A stretch of DNA of 41,182 nt from a candidate division WS1 bacterium (GCA_012518355.1 JAAYSP010000210.1:1-41182); one strand, 5' to 3'; positions 16,327-25,556 are shown, numbered from the stretch's first letter. Translations and numbers: made by a program. The notes: a model not told the origin generated them from the sequence alone.

Positions 16327-17631
16327 ATGTCTACACAAGCGCAACTGCAACTGGCGCTGGATTTTGCCAACCTATCTCAGGCCCTCCGGGCAGCACAGGA
16401 GGCCTGGGAGGCCGGAGTGCGTCGGCTCGAGGCCGGTACTCCACTCATCAAAAGCGAGGGCCTGGACTGTGTGCGTCAACTAAGACGCCAGTTCCCCGAG
16501 GCTACCATAGTCGCCGACATGAAAATCATGGACGCGGGCCGTGCAGAGGTCGAGATGGCTGCCAAGTCCGGAGCCGACGTGGTGGCGGTGCTCGGCGCGG
16601 CGTCCGACGCTACCATCCGCGAATGCATCGAAGCGGGGCGCAGCTATGATGCTACTATCATGGTAGATCTCATCGAGGTCGCCGATCCAGTGCGTCGTGC
16701 CCGGGAGGCCGAGCAGATGGGCGCGGCAGCGGTGGGAGTGCACTGCCCCATAGACGTCCAGATGGAGGGCGGCGATCCGCTACAGGCACTCCGAGAGGTG
16801 GCGCAGGTGGTGTCTATCCCGGTAGCTGTAGCGGGTGGCATCCACTCTGAGAGCGCCGCATTGGCCGTGCAGAATGGCGCGAGCATCGTGATAGTCGGTG
16901 GTGCCATCATCAAGGCACCCGATGCTCGCCAGGCTGCCGCAGATATCTTGCAGGCGATGGCTTCCGGTGAAGCGGTAGCTACCGACCGATACAAACGCTA
17001 TGGGGCCGAGGAGCTGCGAGAGGCCTTCATGCAGGTGAGTGCGGCCAACATCTCCGACGCCATGCACCGCAAGGGCTGGGTGCCGGGCCCGATGCCGATA
17101 AGGCCCGGCCTCAAGTGTGTCGGTCCTGCGCTGACAGTGTGGAGCTACCCGGGCGACTGGCACAAGCCGGTAGCTGCCATAGATGAGGCTGAGCCCGGTT
17201 CGGTGCTGGTGGTAGATGCCGGTGGTGTGGGGCCGGCAGTGTGGGGTGAGGAGGCGTCCAGAAGCTGTATCACCAAGGGTTTGGCCGGAATCGTGATCCA
17301 CGGTGGATCGCGTGACAACGCGGAAATCGCTGAGCTGGGTTTCCCGTGCTTCTCCACTGTTCAGTGCCCGGCGGCCGGTGACCCGCGCGGTGTGGGCATG
17401 ATCGATGTGCCCCTGCATATCGGCGAGACTGACATCCGCACCGGCGACTGGGTGATTGCCGATGATGATGGCGTGGTAGTAGTACCGGCTGAACGCGCGG
17501 TGGAGATTGCCAACCGAGCTCTCGATGTGGTTGAGCGTGAGGCGCGCGAGAAGGCTGAGATAGCTGAGAAGGGCATGACGCTGGGGCAGGTCTCGGAACT
17601 GATGCGCTGGGACCAGCAGCGGCGAGAGTGA
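16327..17631 (+). CDS. 3-hexulose-6-phosphate synthase fused to an RraA-family domain
   Basis: 434-residue two-domain protein. The first about 210 residues are hexulose-6-phosphate synthase (OMP decarboxylase superfamily): LQLALDF, LEAGTPLIKSEG, the catalytic VADMKIMDAG and VLGAASDATI. It condenses formaldehyde with ribulose 5-phosphate, or runs in reverse to make pentose. Residues from about 225 are RraA-like: GVGPAVWGEEAS, VIHGGSRD with the Arg-Asp pair used by RraA-fold aldolases, and GDWVIADDDGVVVVP. Such fusions are known, mainly in archaea, and are often labelled ribonuclease regulator, though an aldolase or decarboxylase role is as likely. The partner isomerase (PHI, hxlB) is absent from the window. 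AGGAGG (16314-16319) favours ATG 16327 over GTG 16324. Confidence 0.88.
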   Translation: MSTQAQLQLALDFANLSQALRAAQEAWEAGVRRLEAGTPLIKSEGLDCVRQLRRQFPEATIVADMKIMDAGRAEVEMAAKSGADVVAVLGAASDATIRECIEAGRSYDATIMVDLIEVADPVRRAREAEQMGAAAVGVHCPIDVQMEGGDPLQALREVAQVVSIPVAVAGGIHSESAALAVQNGASIVIVGGAIIKAPDARQAAADILQAMASGEAVATDRYKRYGAEELREAFMQVSAANISDAMHRKGWVPGPMPIRPGLKCVGPALTVWSYPGDWHKPVAAIDEAEPGSVLVVDAGGVGPAVWGEEASRSCITKGLAGIVIHGGSRDNAEIAELGFPCFSTVQCPAAGDPRGVGMIDVPLHIGETDIRTGDWVIADDDGVVVVPAERAVEIANRALDVVEREAREKAEIAEKGMTLGQVSELMRWDQQRRE

Positions 17632-17743
17632 GGCCCTGTCGGGCCGACGCTATGCACTTCGTATCTCAACAGGACCTATGTGATGGGGACCGGTGCCATC
17701 GCCCGCGCATGGTCGGTGCAGAGCTCCAGTGCCAGCGGATGAA

Positions 17744-18700
17744 ATGCGTATGCAGCTTCCGGCTGACCCGGAAATCCTGATAGTAGGCCCCGGCTCTATG
17801 GGGCTGATGCATGCCGCTCTGCTGGCCAGGGCAGGCCGGCACGTGACGCTTCTGGATCATAGGCCGGAGCGGGCAGCGGCCCTGTCACGGGTCGGCATCC
17901 GTGTCAGGGGCGCGGCAGGTGACTTTCGGGTGAGTATCCCGGTGGTCTCCGATGCATCAGACGCTGCATCGCCGGATCTCGTAGTGTTTCTGGTGAAGGC
18001 TCACAGCACATCGGCTGCACTGGCACATGCTCGCGACGCTTTCAGGCCGGACACAGTGTTGCTCACACTGCAAAACGGCCTGGGAAACTATGAACTGCTG
18101 GTGGAATTTGCCGGGTCAGACCGTGTACTGGGCGGCACCACTTCCTCGGGAGCGTATCGGCCTGGCGATGGTGAGGTGTTCGTGGCAGCGATCGGCGACA
18201 TGCGGATAGGCGGCAGTGAGGTGGTGCTACCTGTGGCCGATGCAATCTGTGCACTCTTCAGCGATGCCGGCCTGCCTGCGCAGACTAGTGATGACCTGCA
18301 GAGCCTGCTATGGCATAAGGCAACCGTGAACGCGGGCATAAATCCGCTTGGTGCACTGGCCGGAGTGCGAAACGGAGTGCTGCTGGAAGTGCCGGCACTG
18401 CGACTGCTGCTACGCGGACTGGTGGAAGAGGCAGTGGATGTAGCTTCGAGAGCCGGGGTGCGCCTGGATGGGGACATGGTGGCTGCGGTCGAGGAGGTAG
18501 CCTGTCGCACTGCGGAGAACCGCTGCAGTATGCTGCAGGACCTGGAGGCAAGTCGGCCCACCGAAATCCGGCAGATCAGCGGGCACATCGCCGCAGTTGG
18601 CCTGCAGCAGGGTGGCAGTGGGTGGCTGAACGAGACAGTCCACAAGCTGGTGGAGGCAGCCGAGTGCCGCTGGCATGGGGCAGAAACGGAGCAGACATGA
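17744..18700 (+). CDS. panE: 2-dehydropantoate 2-reductase family protein (ketopantoate reductase)
   Basis: 318-residue NAD(P)-dependent reductase. A Rossmann motif ILIVGPGSMGLMHAALLARAG opens the protein, followed by VVFLVKAHST, LLTLQNGLGNYE with the conserved Asn, and the catalytic Lys in LLWHKATVNAGINPLGALAG, then a PTEIRQISGHI C-terminal motif. PanE reduces ketopantoate to pantoate for coenzyme A. Ketopantoate is made by PanB from methylene-THF, which may explain the linkage; no panB is in the window, and related reductases act on other 2-oxo acids. The start is uncertain: ATG 17744, ATG 17750, or GTG 17693 with a GGGG box. The stop overlaps the next gene as ATGA. Confidence 0.82.
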   Translation: MRMQLPADPEILIVGPGSMGLMHAALLARAGRHVTLLDHRPERAAALSRVGIRVRGAAGDFRVSIPVVSDASDAASPDLVVFLVKAHSTSAALAHARDAFRPDTVLLTLQNGLGNYELLVEFAGSDRVLGGTTSSGAYRPGDGEVFVAAIGDMRIGGSEVVLPVADAICALFSDAGLPAQTSDDLQSLLWHKATVNAGINPLGALAGVRNGVLLEVPALRLLLRGLVEEAVDVASRAGVRLDGDMVAAVEEVACRTAENRCSMLQDLEASRPTEIRQISGHIAAVGLQQGGSGWLNETVHKLVEAAECRWHGAETEQT

Positions 18701-19497
18701 TCATCATCGGAGAGCTGATAAACGGTACTCGCAAACGTGTGGGACAGGCAGTCGCTGATCGTGATGAGCGATACATCTCCAACCTGGCGGCTCAGCAGGC
18801 TGAAGCGGGCGCAGACTTCATAGACTGCAATCCCGGGACGGTTGGTGACGCCGAGATTAGCGACATGCAGTGGCTGGTGGAGACGGTGCAGGCAGTCACC
18901 GATCTGCCCATCAGTTTCGACAGCCCAAACCCGGCCGCTTTGCACGCGGCGTTCGAGGTATACCAGACCGATGCGGTGCCCATGATCAACTCTATCACCG
19001 CCGAACAGGAAAAACTCGATGCACTGCTCGACTTCGTGGTTGAGAGTGGAGCAAATGTGATAGCTCTGGCACTGTCAGATCAGGGCATGCCCTCTTCTGC
19101 CGAAGACCGTGTCGATGCCTCAGCATCTCTGATAGGCGTTCTGACGGAGGCCGGCGTCCCCGCAGAACGGATCTTCATAGACCCGCTGGTGACGCCTCTA
19201 GGTACTGACTCGAAGGCAGGATGCAGCTTCCTGGGCGCGGTGCGGGCTATCCGGGACCAGTGGCCTGCCGTGCATCTTACCTGTGGGCTGAGCAACATAT
19301 CGTTCGGTTTGCCACAGCGCAGGCTGCTGAACCGGATCTTCATGGCCCAGGCTATAGCCGCGGGGCTCGATTCGGCCATCATGGATCCGCTTGATGCCGA
19401 GATGATGGCCACCATCTGCACTGCAGAAGCACTGGCCGGATGTGACGAGTGGTGCACAAACTACATCTCGGCTGCCCGCGCGGGGCGGCTGGCCTGA
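18697..19497 (+). CDS. Methyltetrahydrofolate methyltransferase, AcsE-like pterin-binding protein
   Basis: 266-residue TIM barrel of the methyl-THF:corrinoid methyltransferase family (AcsE/MtgA-like). It starts MIIIGELINGTRKRV and shows the pterin-binding Asp in ADFIDCNPGT, FDSPNPAAL, IDPLVTPLG and the conserved Asn in LTCGLSNISFGLPQRR, all matching Moorella AcsE. It transfers the methyl of 5-methyl-THF to cobalt of a corrinoid protein. No corrinoid protein, CODH/ACS or methionine synthase gene lies in the window, so the acceptor is unknown. ATG 18697 overlaps the panE stop by four bases, so the two are probably coupled. Confidence 0.88.
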   Translation: MIIIGELINGTRKRVGQAVADRDERYISNLAAQQAEAGADFIDCNPGTVGDAEISDMQWLVETVQAVTDLPISFDSPNPAALHAAFEVYQTDAVPMINSITAEQEKLDALLDFVVESGANVIALALSDQGMPSSAEDRVDASASLIGVLTEAGVPAERIFIDPLVTPLGTDSKAGCSFLGAVRAIRDQWPAVHLTCGLSNISFGLPQRRLLNRIFMAQAIAAGLDSAIMDPLDAEMMATICTAEALAGCDEWCTNYISAARAGRLA

Positions 19498-19507
19498 GCC
19501 CGATTAT

Positions 19508-20434
19508 ATGGTCAGACTACGCTATGCAGCACTGTTTGCACTACTGCTAACGGCGGGATGGCTGCTGTGGCTGGGATATGTGGCCAACTGGCGACAGGCA
19601 GTCTTCTGCGAGTCGCTGGGGGAGGCGGCGCTGTCCTGGCGCCTCTTGGGACTGGGGGCAGCCTGCTATTCGATGGCCGCTACTTCGCACCGGGATGAGT
19701 TGCGCCACTACCTGGCCATAGGTGACCAGGCTGGAGAGAGTCTGGCGCGTCGAGAAGTGGTGCGTGTGCGGATGACGGTGGCGCGGATCCTGCTGGCGGC
19801 CAGGCGGCCCGATGCCGCCGTACACTTCGCGGAAGAAGCGCATCGTGCGGATCCCTCCGACGTCGGTGCAGCGGCCTTGATGTGGCGAGTGCGCCATGCG
19901 AGCGGCATGACCGCGCAGGCACGGCGAGAGCTGATGCTGCTGGGGCTCCGCGATGCGTCTTCGGAACTACTAACCGCACTCGCCGCGCTTTTTCTGGCTG
20001 AGGAGCGATTTGAGCAGGCGCGCGATTTTGCCAGTCGTGCGCGCGAAAAGGACTCTCGCAACGCAGAGGCATGGTTCGTGTTAGCTCAGGTGCTCGACCA
20101 TGAGGGGCACAGCGAAGATGCGCGGCAGGCAATCCACAAGGCGATCGAGTGTGCTGTTGCCCAACCGGATGTGCGATTGGAGGCATCGCGTTTGCACCTG
20201 CAGCTTCACCCGGACAGAAGCCAGTGGATGATGGCCGGACGCGGGCTGGACTACTGGTGGCACCTGGTGGTTATACGTGTGGCGGAGCACTGGGCTCTCG
20301 CATTGGGACTGGGCGGATACGTGCTGCTGCTGTTCTCGCCAGCGCTTGCGGGGGCACTTGGTATGCGCCGGCCCCGTGTCTCTACACAAGAGAGCTATAC
20401 CTGTAGTGCAACTGACACCGGCGGCAATTCCTGA
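19508..20434 (+). CDS. Membrane-anchored TPR-repeat protein
   Basis: 308-residue protein. An N-terminal membrane segment (ALFALLLTAGWLLWLGYVANW) is followed by helix-turn-helix repeats of TPR type between about residues 85 and 235; clear units include AVHFAEEAHRADPSDVGAAA, ARDFASRAREKDSRNAEAWF and ARQAIHKAIECAVAQPDVRL. A second hydrophobic segment (ALALGLGGYVLLLFSPALAG) near 285 precedes a short tail. The loop carrying the TPRs is presumably a protein-binding scaffold. No specific partner is indicated. The gene follows the methyltransferase by 10 bases and ends convergent with a glycosyltransferase gene. Confidence 0.7.
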   Translation: MVRLRYAALFALLLTAGWLLWLGYVANWRQAVFCESLGEAALSWRLLGLGAACYSMAATSHRDELRHYLAIGDQAGESLARREVVRVRMTVARILLAARRPDAAVHFAEEAHRADPSDVGAAALMWRVRHASGMTAQARRELMLLGLRDASSELLTALAALFLAEERFEQARDFASRAREKDSRNAEAWFVLAQVLDHEGHSEDARQAIHKAIECAVAQPDVRLEASRLHLQLHPDRSQWMMAGRGLDYWWHLVVIRVAEHWALALGLGGYVLLLFSPALAGALGMRRPRVSTQESYTCSATDTGGNS

Positions 20435-20493
20435 CCGTCCCCGGACACTTGTCTCTCCATCTATATCTGTAGCTCCGTGTATGAAGCCATCGC

Positions 20494-21651
20494 TCAGCGA
20501 GCGAAACGGGCTGTCAGCACCTGTTCGACCAGCTCAGCCTGACGATCCCACGTGAAACGCAGTGACTTCTCACGGGCGGCCAGGCCCATCTGTCGCGCTG
20601 CATCCCGGTTACCGCAAAGTGAGGCCAGGTGAGCGGCGATTTGCTTGGCGATGAGCCGCTCCTGTGCGTCGTCAGTGGCTTGTGGCAGCAGATAGCCACT
20701 GACGCCAGGTTCGACCAGTTCGGCGCCCACTCCCGCGGGTGTCACGATCAGGGGCAAGCCACACGCAGCGGCCTCAGCCATCACCAGCCCGAAGCCCTCG
20801 CACCGAGTGGGGAACACAAAACAGTCGGCGGCGGCGAAGTATGGCTCCGGGGGCTGCAGGCCGGTGAAGTGTACGTGGTCGGTCATGTGCTCGGGTATCA
20901 GGTGCGCTACAGATGTGGGGTCACCGTCTCCGACCACCAGGACATGCACATCCCGATCAGGCAGCATTGCCACACCTGACAACAGCCGGTCCAGCCCCTT
21001 TTCCAGCCACCTGGCGCCCATGAACAGCACGACAAAGCTCTTATCATCCAGACCCAGCTCGGTGCGAAGCCTGTGTCGGTATCGCTCTCGCACCTGCAGG
21101 TTGAAGCGGTCATGATCTACTCCGTTTGGGGTGGCGGATACCTCATCTTCGGCGAGCCCGTAGTCGGAGATGAGGGTGCGCCGGAGCTGTTCGGAGACGG
21201 CCATGACTGCCCCACGACACTTGCGCACTACCCGGATTTCGTTTCGTAGTGCCGTCTGCTGCCATCGGTTGCGGATGGTGCGCTCCCATGCAGGCATGTC
21301 AGGCTGCTGGGCGAAAGCCTGGCGCTTGACCTGTGCCAGTTCCACCTGCGATATATGCACGAGAGTGGAGTTGGCGACCGGGCAGTTGCCACCCTGCGCC
21401 AGTATGACATCGAACTGCTCAGGCTTGACTGCCAGCCGTGAGGCCAGTGGGATACATATCTCCTGCATGATGGGCCGGTGGCGCAGAGGGCAGGGCAACA
21501 GGTGAACGGTGACCTCTGGAGCGAGGTCGGCAGCCTCGAAACAGAAGAGATGCACATCGTGGCGAACAGCCAGACGTCGTGACAGCTCGGCGATGACACG
21601 GTTCTGTCCGCCGCGCATGTCGGCTTTCTCTATGACGATAGCTATCTTCAT
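20494..21651 (-). CDS. Glycosyltransferase family 4 protein
   Basis: 385-residue GT-B fold glycosyltransferase. The N-terminal part contains MKIAIVIEKADMRGGQNRVI, the acceptor-side glycine-rich loop; the C-terminal donor domain has VVLFMGARWLEKGLDRLLSG, and the sugar-nucleotide motif CFVFPTRCEGFGLVMAEAAA with the E-x7-E pattern. Substrates cannot be read from sequence; it probably adds sugars to a surface glycan or lipid at the cytoplasmic membrane. Its start overlaps the stop of the upstream GT2 gene as ATGA, so the two form a glycan operon. Confidence 0.9.
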   Translation of the reverse strand: MKIAIVIEKADMRGGQNRVIAELSRRLAVRHDVHLFCFEAADLAPEVTVHLLPCPLRHRPIMQEICIPLASRLAVKPEQFDVILAQGGNCPVANSTLVHISQVELAQVKRQAFAQQPDMPAWERTIRNRWQQTALRNEIRVVRKCRGAVMAVSEQLRRTLISDYGLAEDEVSATPNGVDHDRFNLQVRERYRHRLRTELGLDDKSFVVLFMGARWLEKGLDRLLSGVAMLPDRDVHVLVVGDGDPTSVAHLIPEHMTDHVHFTGLQPPEPYFAAADCFVFPTRCEGFGLVMAEAAACGLPLIVTPAGVGAELVEPGVSGYLLPQATDDAQERLIAKQIAAHLASLCGNRDAARQMGLAAREKSLRFTWDRQAELVEQVLTARFAR

Positions 21652-22577
21652 ATCGTATCGGGTCGAGGCTGGTTTTGCAGTCGCGCGCGTGTCCCGGACA
21701 GCACGGCGGCAAATCGGGCTGAAGCCCCCGGGTTGCGGGTCAGAAGCTGAGCCAGAAACAACAGGAAACCGGGGCAGTTTCTGCTGCCGATCAGCGTCAG
21801 GTACGGCAGCCAGAGCATCATATGCCAGCCGGGGCGGTACTTCATCAGCAGATGGCAGTGGTCATGCGCGTCGAGAAACGCCTGGCGAGGGTCGGCCAGA
21901 TCGCGCCCAGCCACACTATCGGGTCGGCTCTGCGGGTAGTGGTCTACGATGGCGCGAGGATCATAGATAAGCCGGAAGCCAGCGCTGTGTACGCCTAGCG
22001 ATTGGTCGGTGTCGTTGAAGTGCGGCCCCCAGATTTGCGGATCGAAGGGGCGCAGCAGTTCACGCCGGAACGACATGTTCACACCCTTGAGATGCGCCAC
22101 ATCTCGTGGTGGCCCGTCCACCTGACAGTGGTGATTGCCTACGATTTTGCCATACCAGGTGACCTCGCCCACCCGTGTTGCGCTCATGTCGCATGTCTGA
22201 TCACCGTGATGGACGACATCGCGCCCTCCGACGCCCCCCACTTGCGGGTCGGCATAGTGTGACATCAGGCGCTCGAGCCAGTTGCCACGCGGCACCGCGT
22301 CATCGTCGGTGAACACCACTATTTCATGATCCACCGCTTCGAGACCACGGTTCATCGCGGCGATTTGCCCCCGTGTATGTACATCCACCACCTGCACCAG
22401 ATGACCGTGTGTCGCCGTGTGAAGCCAGCGCTCCAGCAGTCGGTGACTCTCCTCATCGGTGTCACGCAGTACCACTACGACCTGATCGGGGATGCGTTTG
22501 CCTGTCAGTACTGCCTTCAGGCACTGCAGCAACGCTTCTGGACGCCGATAGCTAGGGATCAGTACAGTGCATCTCAT
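21648..22577 (-). CDS. Glycosyltransferase family 2 protein
   Basis: 309-residue GT-A fold transferase. The start MRCTVLIPSYRRPEALLQCL is the nucleotide-sugar binding strand-loop, and HEIVVFTDDDAVPRGNWLER holds the DxD metal motif. GGVGGRDVVHHGD and LKGVNMSFRRELLRPFDPQI are typical of GT2 enzymes that extend surface polysaccharides. No membrane segments are seen. It precedes the GT4 gene with a four-base overlap; the donor and acceptor are unknown. No clear ribosome site lies before the ATG. Confidence 0.9.
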   Translation of the reverse strand: MRCTVLIPSYRRPEALLQCLKAVLTGKRIPDQVVVVLRDTDEESHRLLERWLHTATHGHLVQVVDVHTRGQIAAMNRGLEAVDHEIVVFTDDDAVPRGNWLERLMSHYADPQVGGVGGRDVVHHGDQTCDMSATRVGEVTWYGKIVGNHHCQVDGPPRDVAHLKGVNMSFRRELLRPFDPQIWGPHFNDTDQSLGVHSAGFRLIYDPRAIVDHYPQSRPDSVAGRDLADPRQAFLDAHDHCHLLMKYRPGWHMMLWLPYLTLIGSRNCPGFLLFLAQLLTRNPGASARFAAVLSGTRARLQNQPRPDTI

Positions 22578-22635
22578 AGGTATGGCTCTGCTATATACTG
22601 TGATGGCCGCGTATGCTCACAGCCAGTGGAGCATT

Positions 22636-25455
22636 TCAGGCAAGTGTCATGGCCTGGGACAGGAACTGCCCGGTGTAGGATTGTGGGCAGGCAGCGATCT
22701 GTGGCGGTGTGCCTGCGACGATGAGCCTGCCGCCCTCATCGCCACCCTCGGGCCCCAGGTCTATGATGTAGTCGGACGCACGGATGACATCCAGGTTATG
22801 TTCGATTACCAGGGCGCTATTTCCTTGGTCTACCAACCGATTGATGATGCGTAACAGCTTCTCTATATCGGCGAAGTGCAGGCCGGTAGTCGGTTCGTCG
22901 AGTATATACAGCGTTGCCCCTGAGTCGGGGCGCGACAGTTCGCGGGCCAGCTTGATCCGCTGGGCCTCCCCGGCAGAGAGTGTAGTGGCAGGTTGCCCCA
23001 GTTGCAGGTACTCGAGGCCCACATCGCATAGTGTCTGCAGTATGCGGCGGATTTTCGGTACGTTTTCGAACAGCAGCAGGGCTTCGTCCACGGTTAGCTG
23101 CAGTACCTCGGCGATGCTTTTGCCCTTGTAGCGCACCTGCAGAGTCTCGCGGTTATAGCGGCTGCCCTTGCATTCGTCACAGGTGACATGGACGTCGGGC
23201 AGAAAATCCATCTCGACCTGGCGGGTGCCCTTGCCCTCGCAGGCCTCGCAGCGGCCGCCCCGGACGTTGAAGCTGAAGCGTGATTGGTCATAGCCGCGCA
23301 TCCGTGCCTCAGGCGTCTGGGCGAACAACTCACGTATGGGGCCGAAGAGGCCTGCGTAGGTGGCCGGGTTGGAGCGCGGGGTGCGACCTATGGCGCTCTG
23401 GTCTATGTTTATGACCTTGTCCAGGTGCTGTGTGCCCTCGATGGCCTGATGCTTGCCGGGGACGTCGGCAGAGTTGTGCAGCTTGCGCCGCAGGGCGCGG
23501 TACAGCACGTCATGGACCAGACTGCTTTTGCCTGATCCGGACACACCGGTGACGCATACCATCATGCCCAGAGGGATATCCACGGTCACGTTTTTGAGGT
23601 TGTGCTCTGTAGCACCGTAGATGCGTAGATGACGGTCATCCGGCTTGCGGTTGGGGCCGGGTGCGGCCACGTGGCGTCGGCCTGACAGGTAGGGGCCGGT
23701 AATCGAACGCGGATCATCCAGCATGCCCTGCAGGTCTCCGGCATAGATCACTCGCCCACCGCTTGCGCCTGCTCCGGGACCAAACTCGACCAGCCAGTCG
23801 GCTGTGCGCATGGTATCCGGATCGTGTTCGACCACGATGACCGTGTTGCCCAGATCGCGGAGGTCGAGTATCGTCTCCAGCAGGCTCTGGTGATCTCGCT
23901 GGTGCAGCCCTGTGCTCGGTTCGTCGAGTATGTACATGACGCCAGCCAGACCGGAGCCGATCTGTGTCGCCAGACGGATCCGTTGCCCCTCCCCACGGGA
24001 CAGGGTGGGCGCCGGACGATCCAGAGTCAGGTATCCTACTCCGACTTTGAGCATGAATTGCAGCCGGGCGCGGACTTGGTGCAGCAGTTCGGCGGCGATG
24101 ATACTACGCGAGCCCTGCAGCGACAGGGTGGAGAAGAACTGCTCGGCCTCGGAGATAGTCATGGCACTTATCTGAGCGATGCTATGGTCGGCCACGGTGA
24201 CAGCCAGAGCGGCCTTCGACAGGCGCGCGCCACCGCAGTCAGGGCAGAGCATCTCAGCAAGCAGGCTACGGTAGCGGCTGCCTGCCAGGCCGTTGCCCGC
24301 CTCCTCCAGCCTCCTGCGGCTGATGTTCACGAGGCCTTCGAAGGGTTGCGAGTAGTCGAAGATGCGTCCATCGCGCCCCTCATAAGTGAACTTGATTTCC
24401 TCTTCTCCCGAGCCGTACAGGATGACCTCACGTGCGTCTTCGGGTAGCTTTTTCCAGGGTGTATCGAGGTCAAAGCCATAGTGCTGTGCGAGGCCTTCAA
24501 GCAAGTGAGCGCTGCGTCCGCCACTGTGGCCGTACAGTCTCAGCGCACCCTGGCGTATGGACTTTTGCGGGTCGGCTATCAGTCGCGACGGCTCTATCTG
24601 CTTGACCATGCCCAAACCCTCGCAGGTGGGGCACATACCCTGCGGGTTGTTGAAGGAAAACATCTGAGGAGTCAGTGGCCGTACACTGACATCACACTCG
24701 GCACAGGCGTAGCGGGTGCTGAAGGCATAGTCAGGGCCGTCCATCTCGGCGATGATGACGGTCTCTTTGCCGTGTTCGAGAGCAGTCTCGATGGAGTCTG
24801 CCAGACGCGAGCGATCCTCAGGTTTGAGCACGACTCTATCCACCACGATTTCGGCCGAACCGGGTGGCGGGTCCATGCTTATGCGCTCATCCAGCGAGCG
24901 CACGCTGCCATCCAGGCGGATGCGCGCAAAACCGCTCCGTCGTGCTTCGCGGAGCACTCCATACCAGTCATCATCCGGCTCAGGCTGGACCGGGGCCAGC
25001 ACCAGCAGGCGACTGCCTTCAGGCAGTGCCATGACCCGGTCTACTATGTTTTGCACCGTAGACGCATGTATGGGACGTCCGCACTCGGGACAGTGCGGCT
25101 CTCCTACTCGTGCGAAAAGTACTCGCAGGAAGTCGTAGACATCTGTGACTGTGCCGACAGTTGAGCGCGGATTTGCCGCCACAGAGCTCTGATCTATGGC
25201 GATTGCAGGTGACAGGCCGTCAAGATGGTCTACTGCAGGCCGGTCCAGATCGCCCAGCAGGTGGCGGGCATGGGTAGACAGCGACTCCACATAGCGCCGC
25301 CGCCCCTCGGCATAGATTGTGTCGAAGGCCAGTGAAGACTTGCCTGAGCCGCTGACACCGCAAAACACTACTAACCGGTTGCGAGGCAGCTCCAGGTTGA
25401 TATCCTGGAGGTTGTGCTCCCGCGCACCGTAGATTCTTATCTTATCCTCGGCCAT
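22636..25455 (-). CDS. uvrA: UvrABC excinuclease subunit A
   Basis: 939-residue damage-recognition ATPase of nucleotide excision repair. Two ABC modules are complete: Walker A GVSGSGKSSLAFD near residue 30 and GVSGSGKSSLVHD in the second half, signatures LSRGEGQR and LSAGEAQR, and Walker B YILDEPSTGLH and YILDEPTTGLH. Zinc-binding pairs are CPECGRPI, CAEC with CPTCEGLGM, and CEACEGKGT with CDECKGSRY. I use the ATG at 25455 (MAEDKIRIYG, preceded by AGGA) because the predicted transcription start lies downstream of the in-frame ATG at 25485. It is divergent from the GHMP kinase gene. Confidence 0.97.
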   Translation of the reverse strand: MAEDKIRIYGAREHNLQDINLELPRNRLVVFCGVSGSGKSSLAFDTIYAEGRRRYVESLSTHARHLLGDLDRPAVDHLDGLSPAIAIDQSSVAANPRSTVGTVTDVYDFLRVLFARVGEPHCPECGRPIHASTVQNIVDRVMALPEGSRLLVLAPVQPEPDDDWYGVLREARRSGFARIRLDGSVRSLDERISMDPPPGSAEIVVDRVVLKPEDRSRLADSIETALEHGKETVIIAEMDGPDYAFSTRYACAECDVSVRPLTPQMFSFNNPQGMCPTCEGLGMVKQIEPSRLIADPQKSIRQGALRLYGHSGGRSAHLLEGLAQHYGFDLDTPWKKLPEDAREVILYGSGEEEIKFTYEGRDGRIFDYSQPFEGLVNISRRRLEEAGNGLAGSRYRSLLAEMLCPDCGGARLSKAALAVTVADHSIAQISAMTISEAEQFFSTLSLQGSRSIIAAELLHQVRARLQFMLKVGVGYLTLDRPAPTLSRGEGQRIRLATQIGSGLAGVMYILDEPSTGLHQRDHQSLLETILDLRDLGNTVIVVEHDPDTMRTADWLVEFGPGAGASGGRVIYAGDLQGMLDDPRSITGPYLSGRRHVAAPGPNRKPDDRHLRIYGATEHNLKNVTVDIPLGMMVCVTGVSGSGKSSLVHDVLYRALRRKLHNSADVPGKHQAIEGTQHLDKVINIDQSAIGRTPRSNPATYAGLFGPIRELFAQTPEARMRGYDQSRFSFNVRGGRCEACEGKGTRQVEMDFLPDVHVTCDECKGSRYNRETLQVRYKGKSIAEVLQLTVDEALLLFENVPKIRRILQTLCDVGLEYLQLGQPATTLSAGEAQRIKLARELSRPDSGATLYILDEPTTGLHFADIEKLLRIINRLVDQGNSALVIEHNLDVIRASDYIIDLGPEGGDEGGRLIVAGTPPQIAACPQSYTGQFLSQAMTLA

Positions 25456-25488
25456 TTTCCTGCCCCATATGTGGTGTTTGAGCATACC

Positions 25489-25518
25489 ATTATACCACTT
25501 TCCGACGGCACTTGACAG
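25489..25518 (-). promoter_or_regulatory. Promoter for uvrA
   Basis: On the minus strand a perfect TATAAT (25489-25494) follows CTGTCA (25513-25518; four of six to consensus) after an 18-base spacer. Transcription would begin near 25482, giving a leader of about 27 bases before ATG 25455. No clear SOS-type operator is recognised. Confidence 0.6.
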
Positions 25519-25556
25519 CTCTGACGCCAGATATGATGTGCTGGGATCGATGCAGG

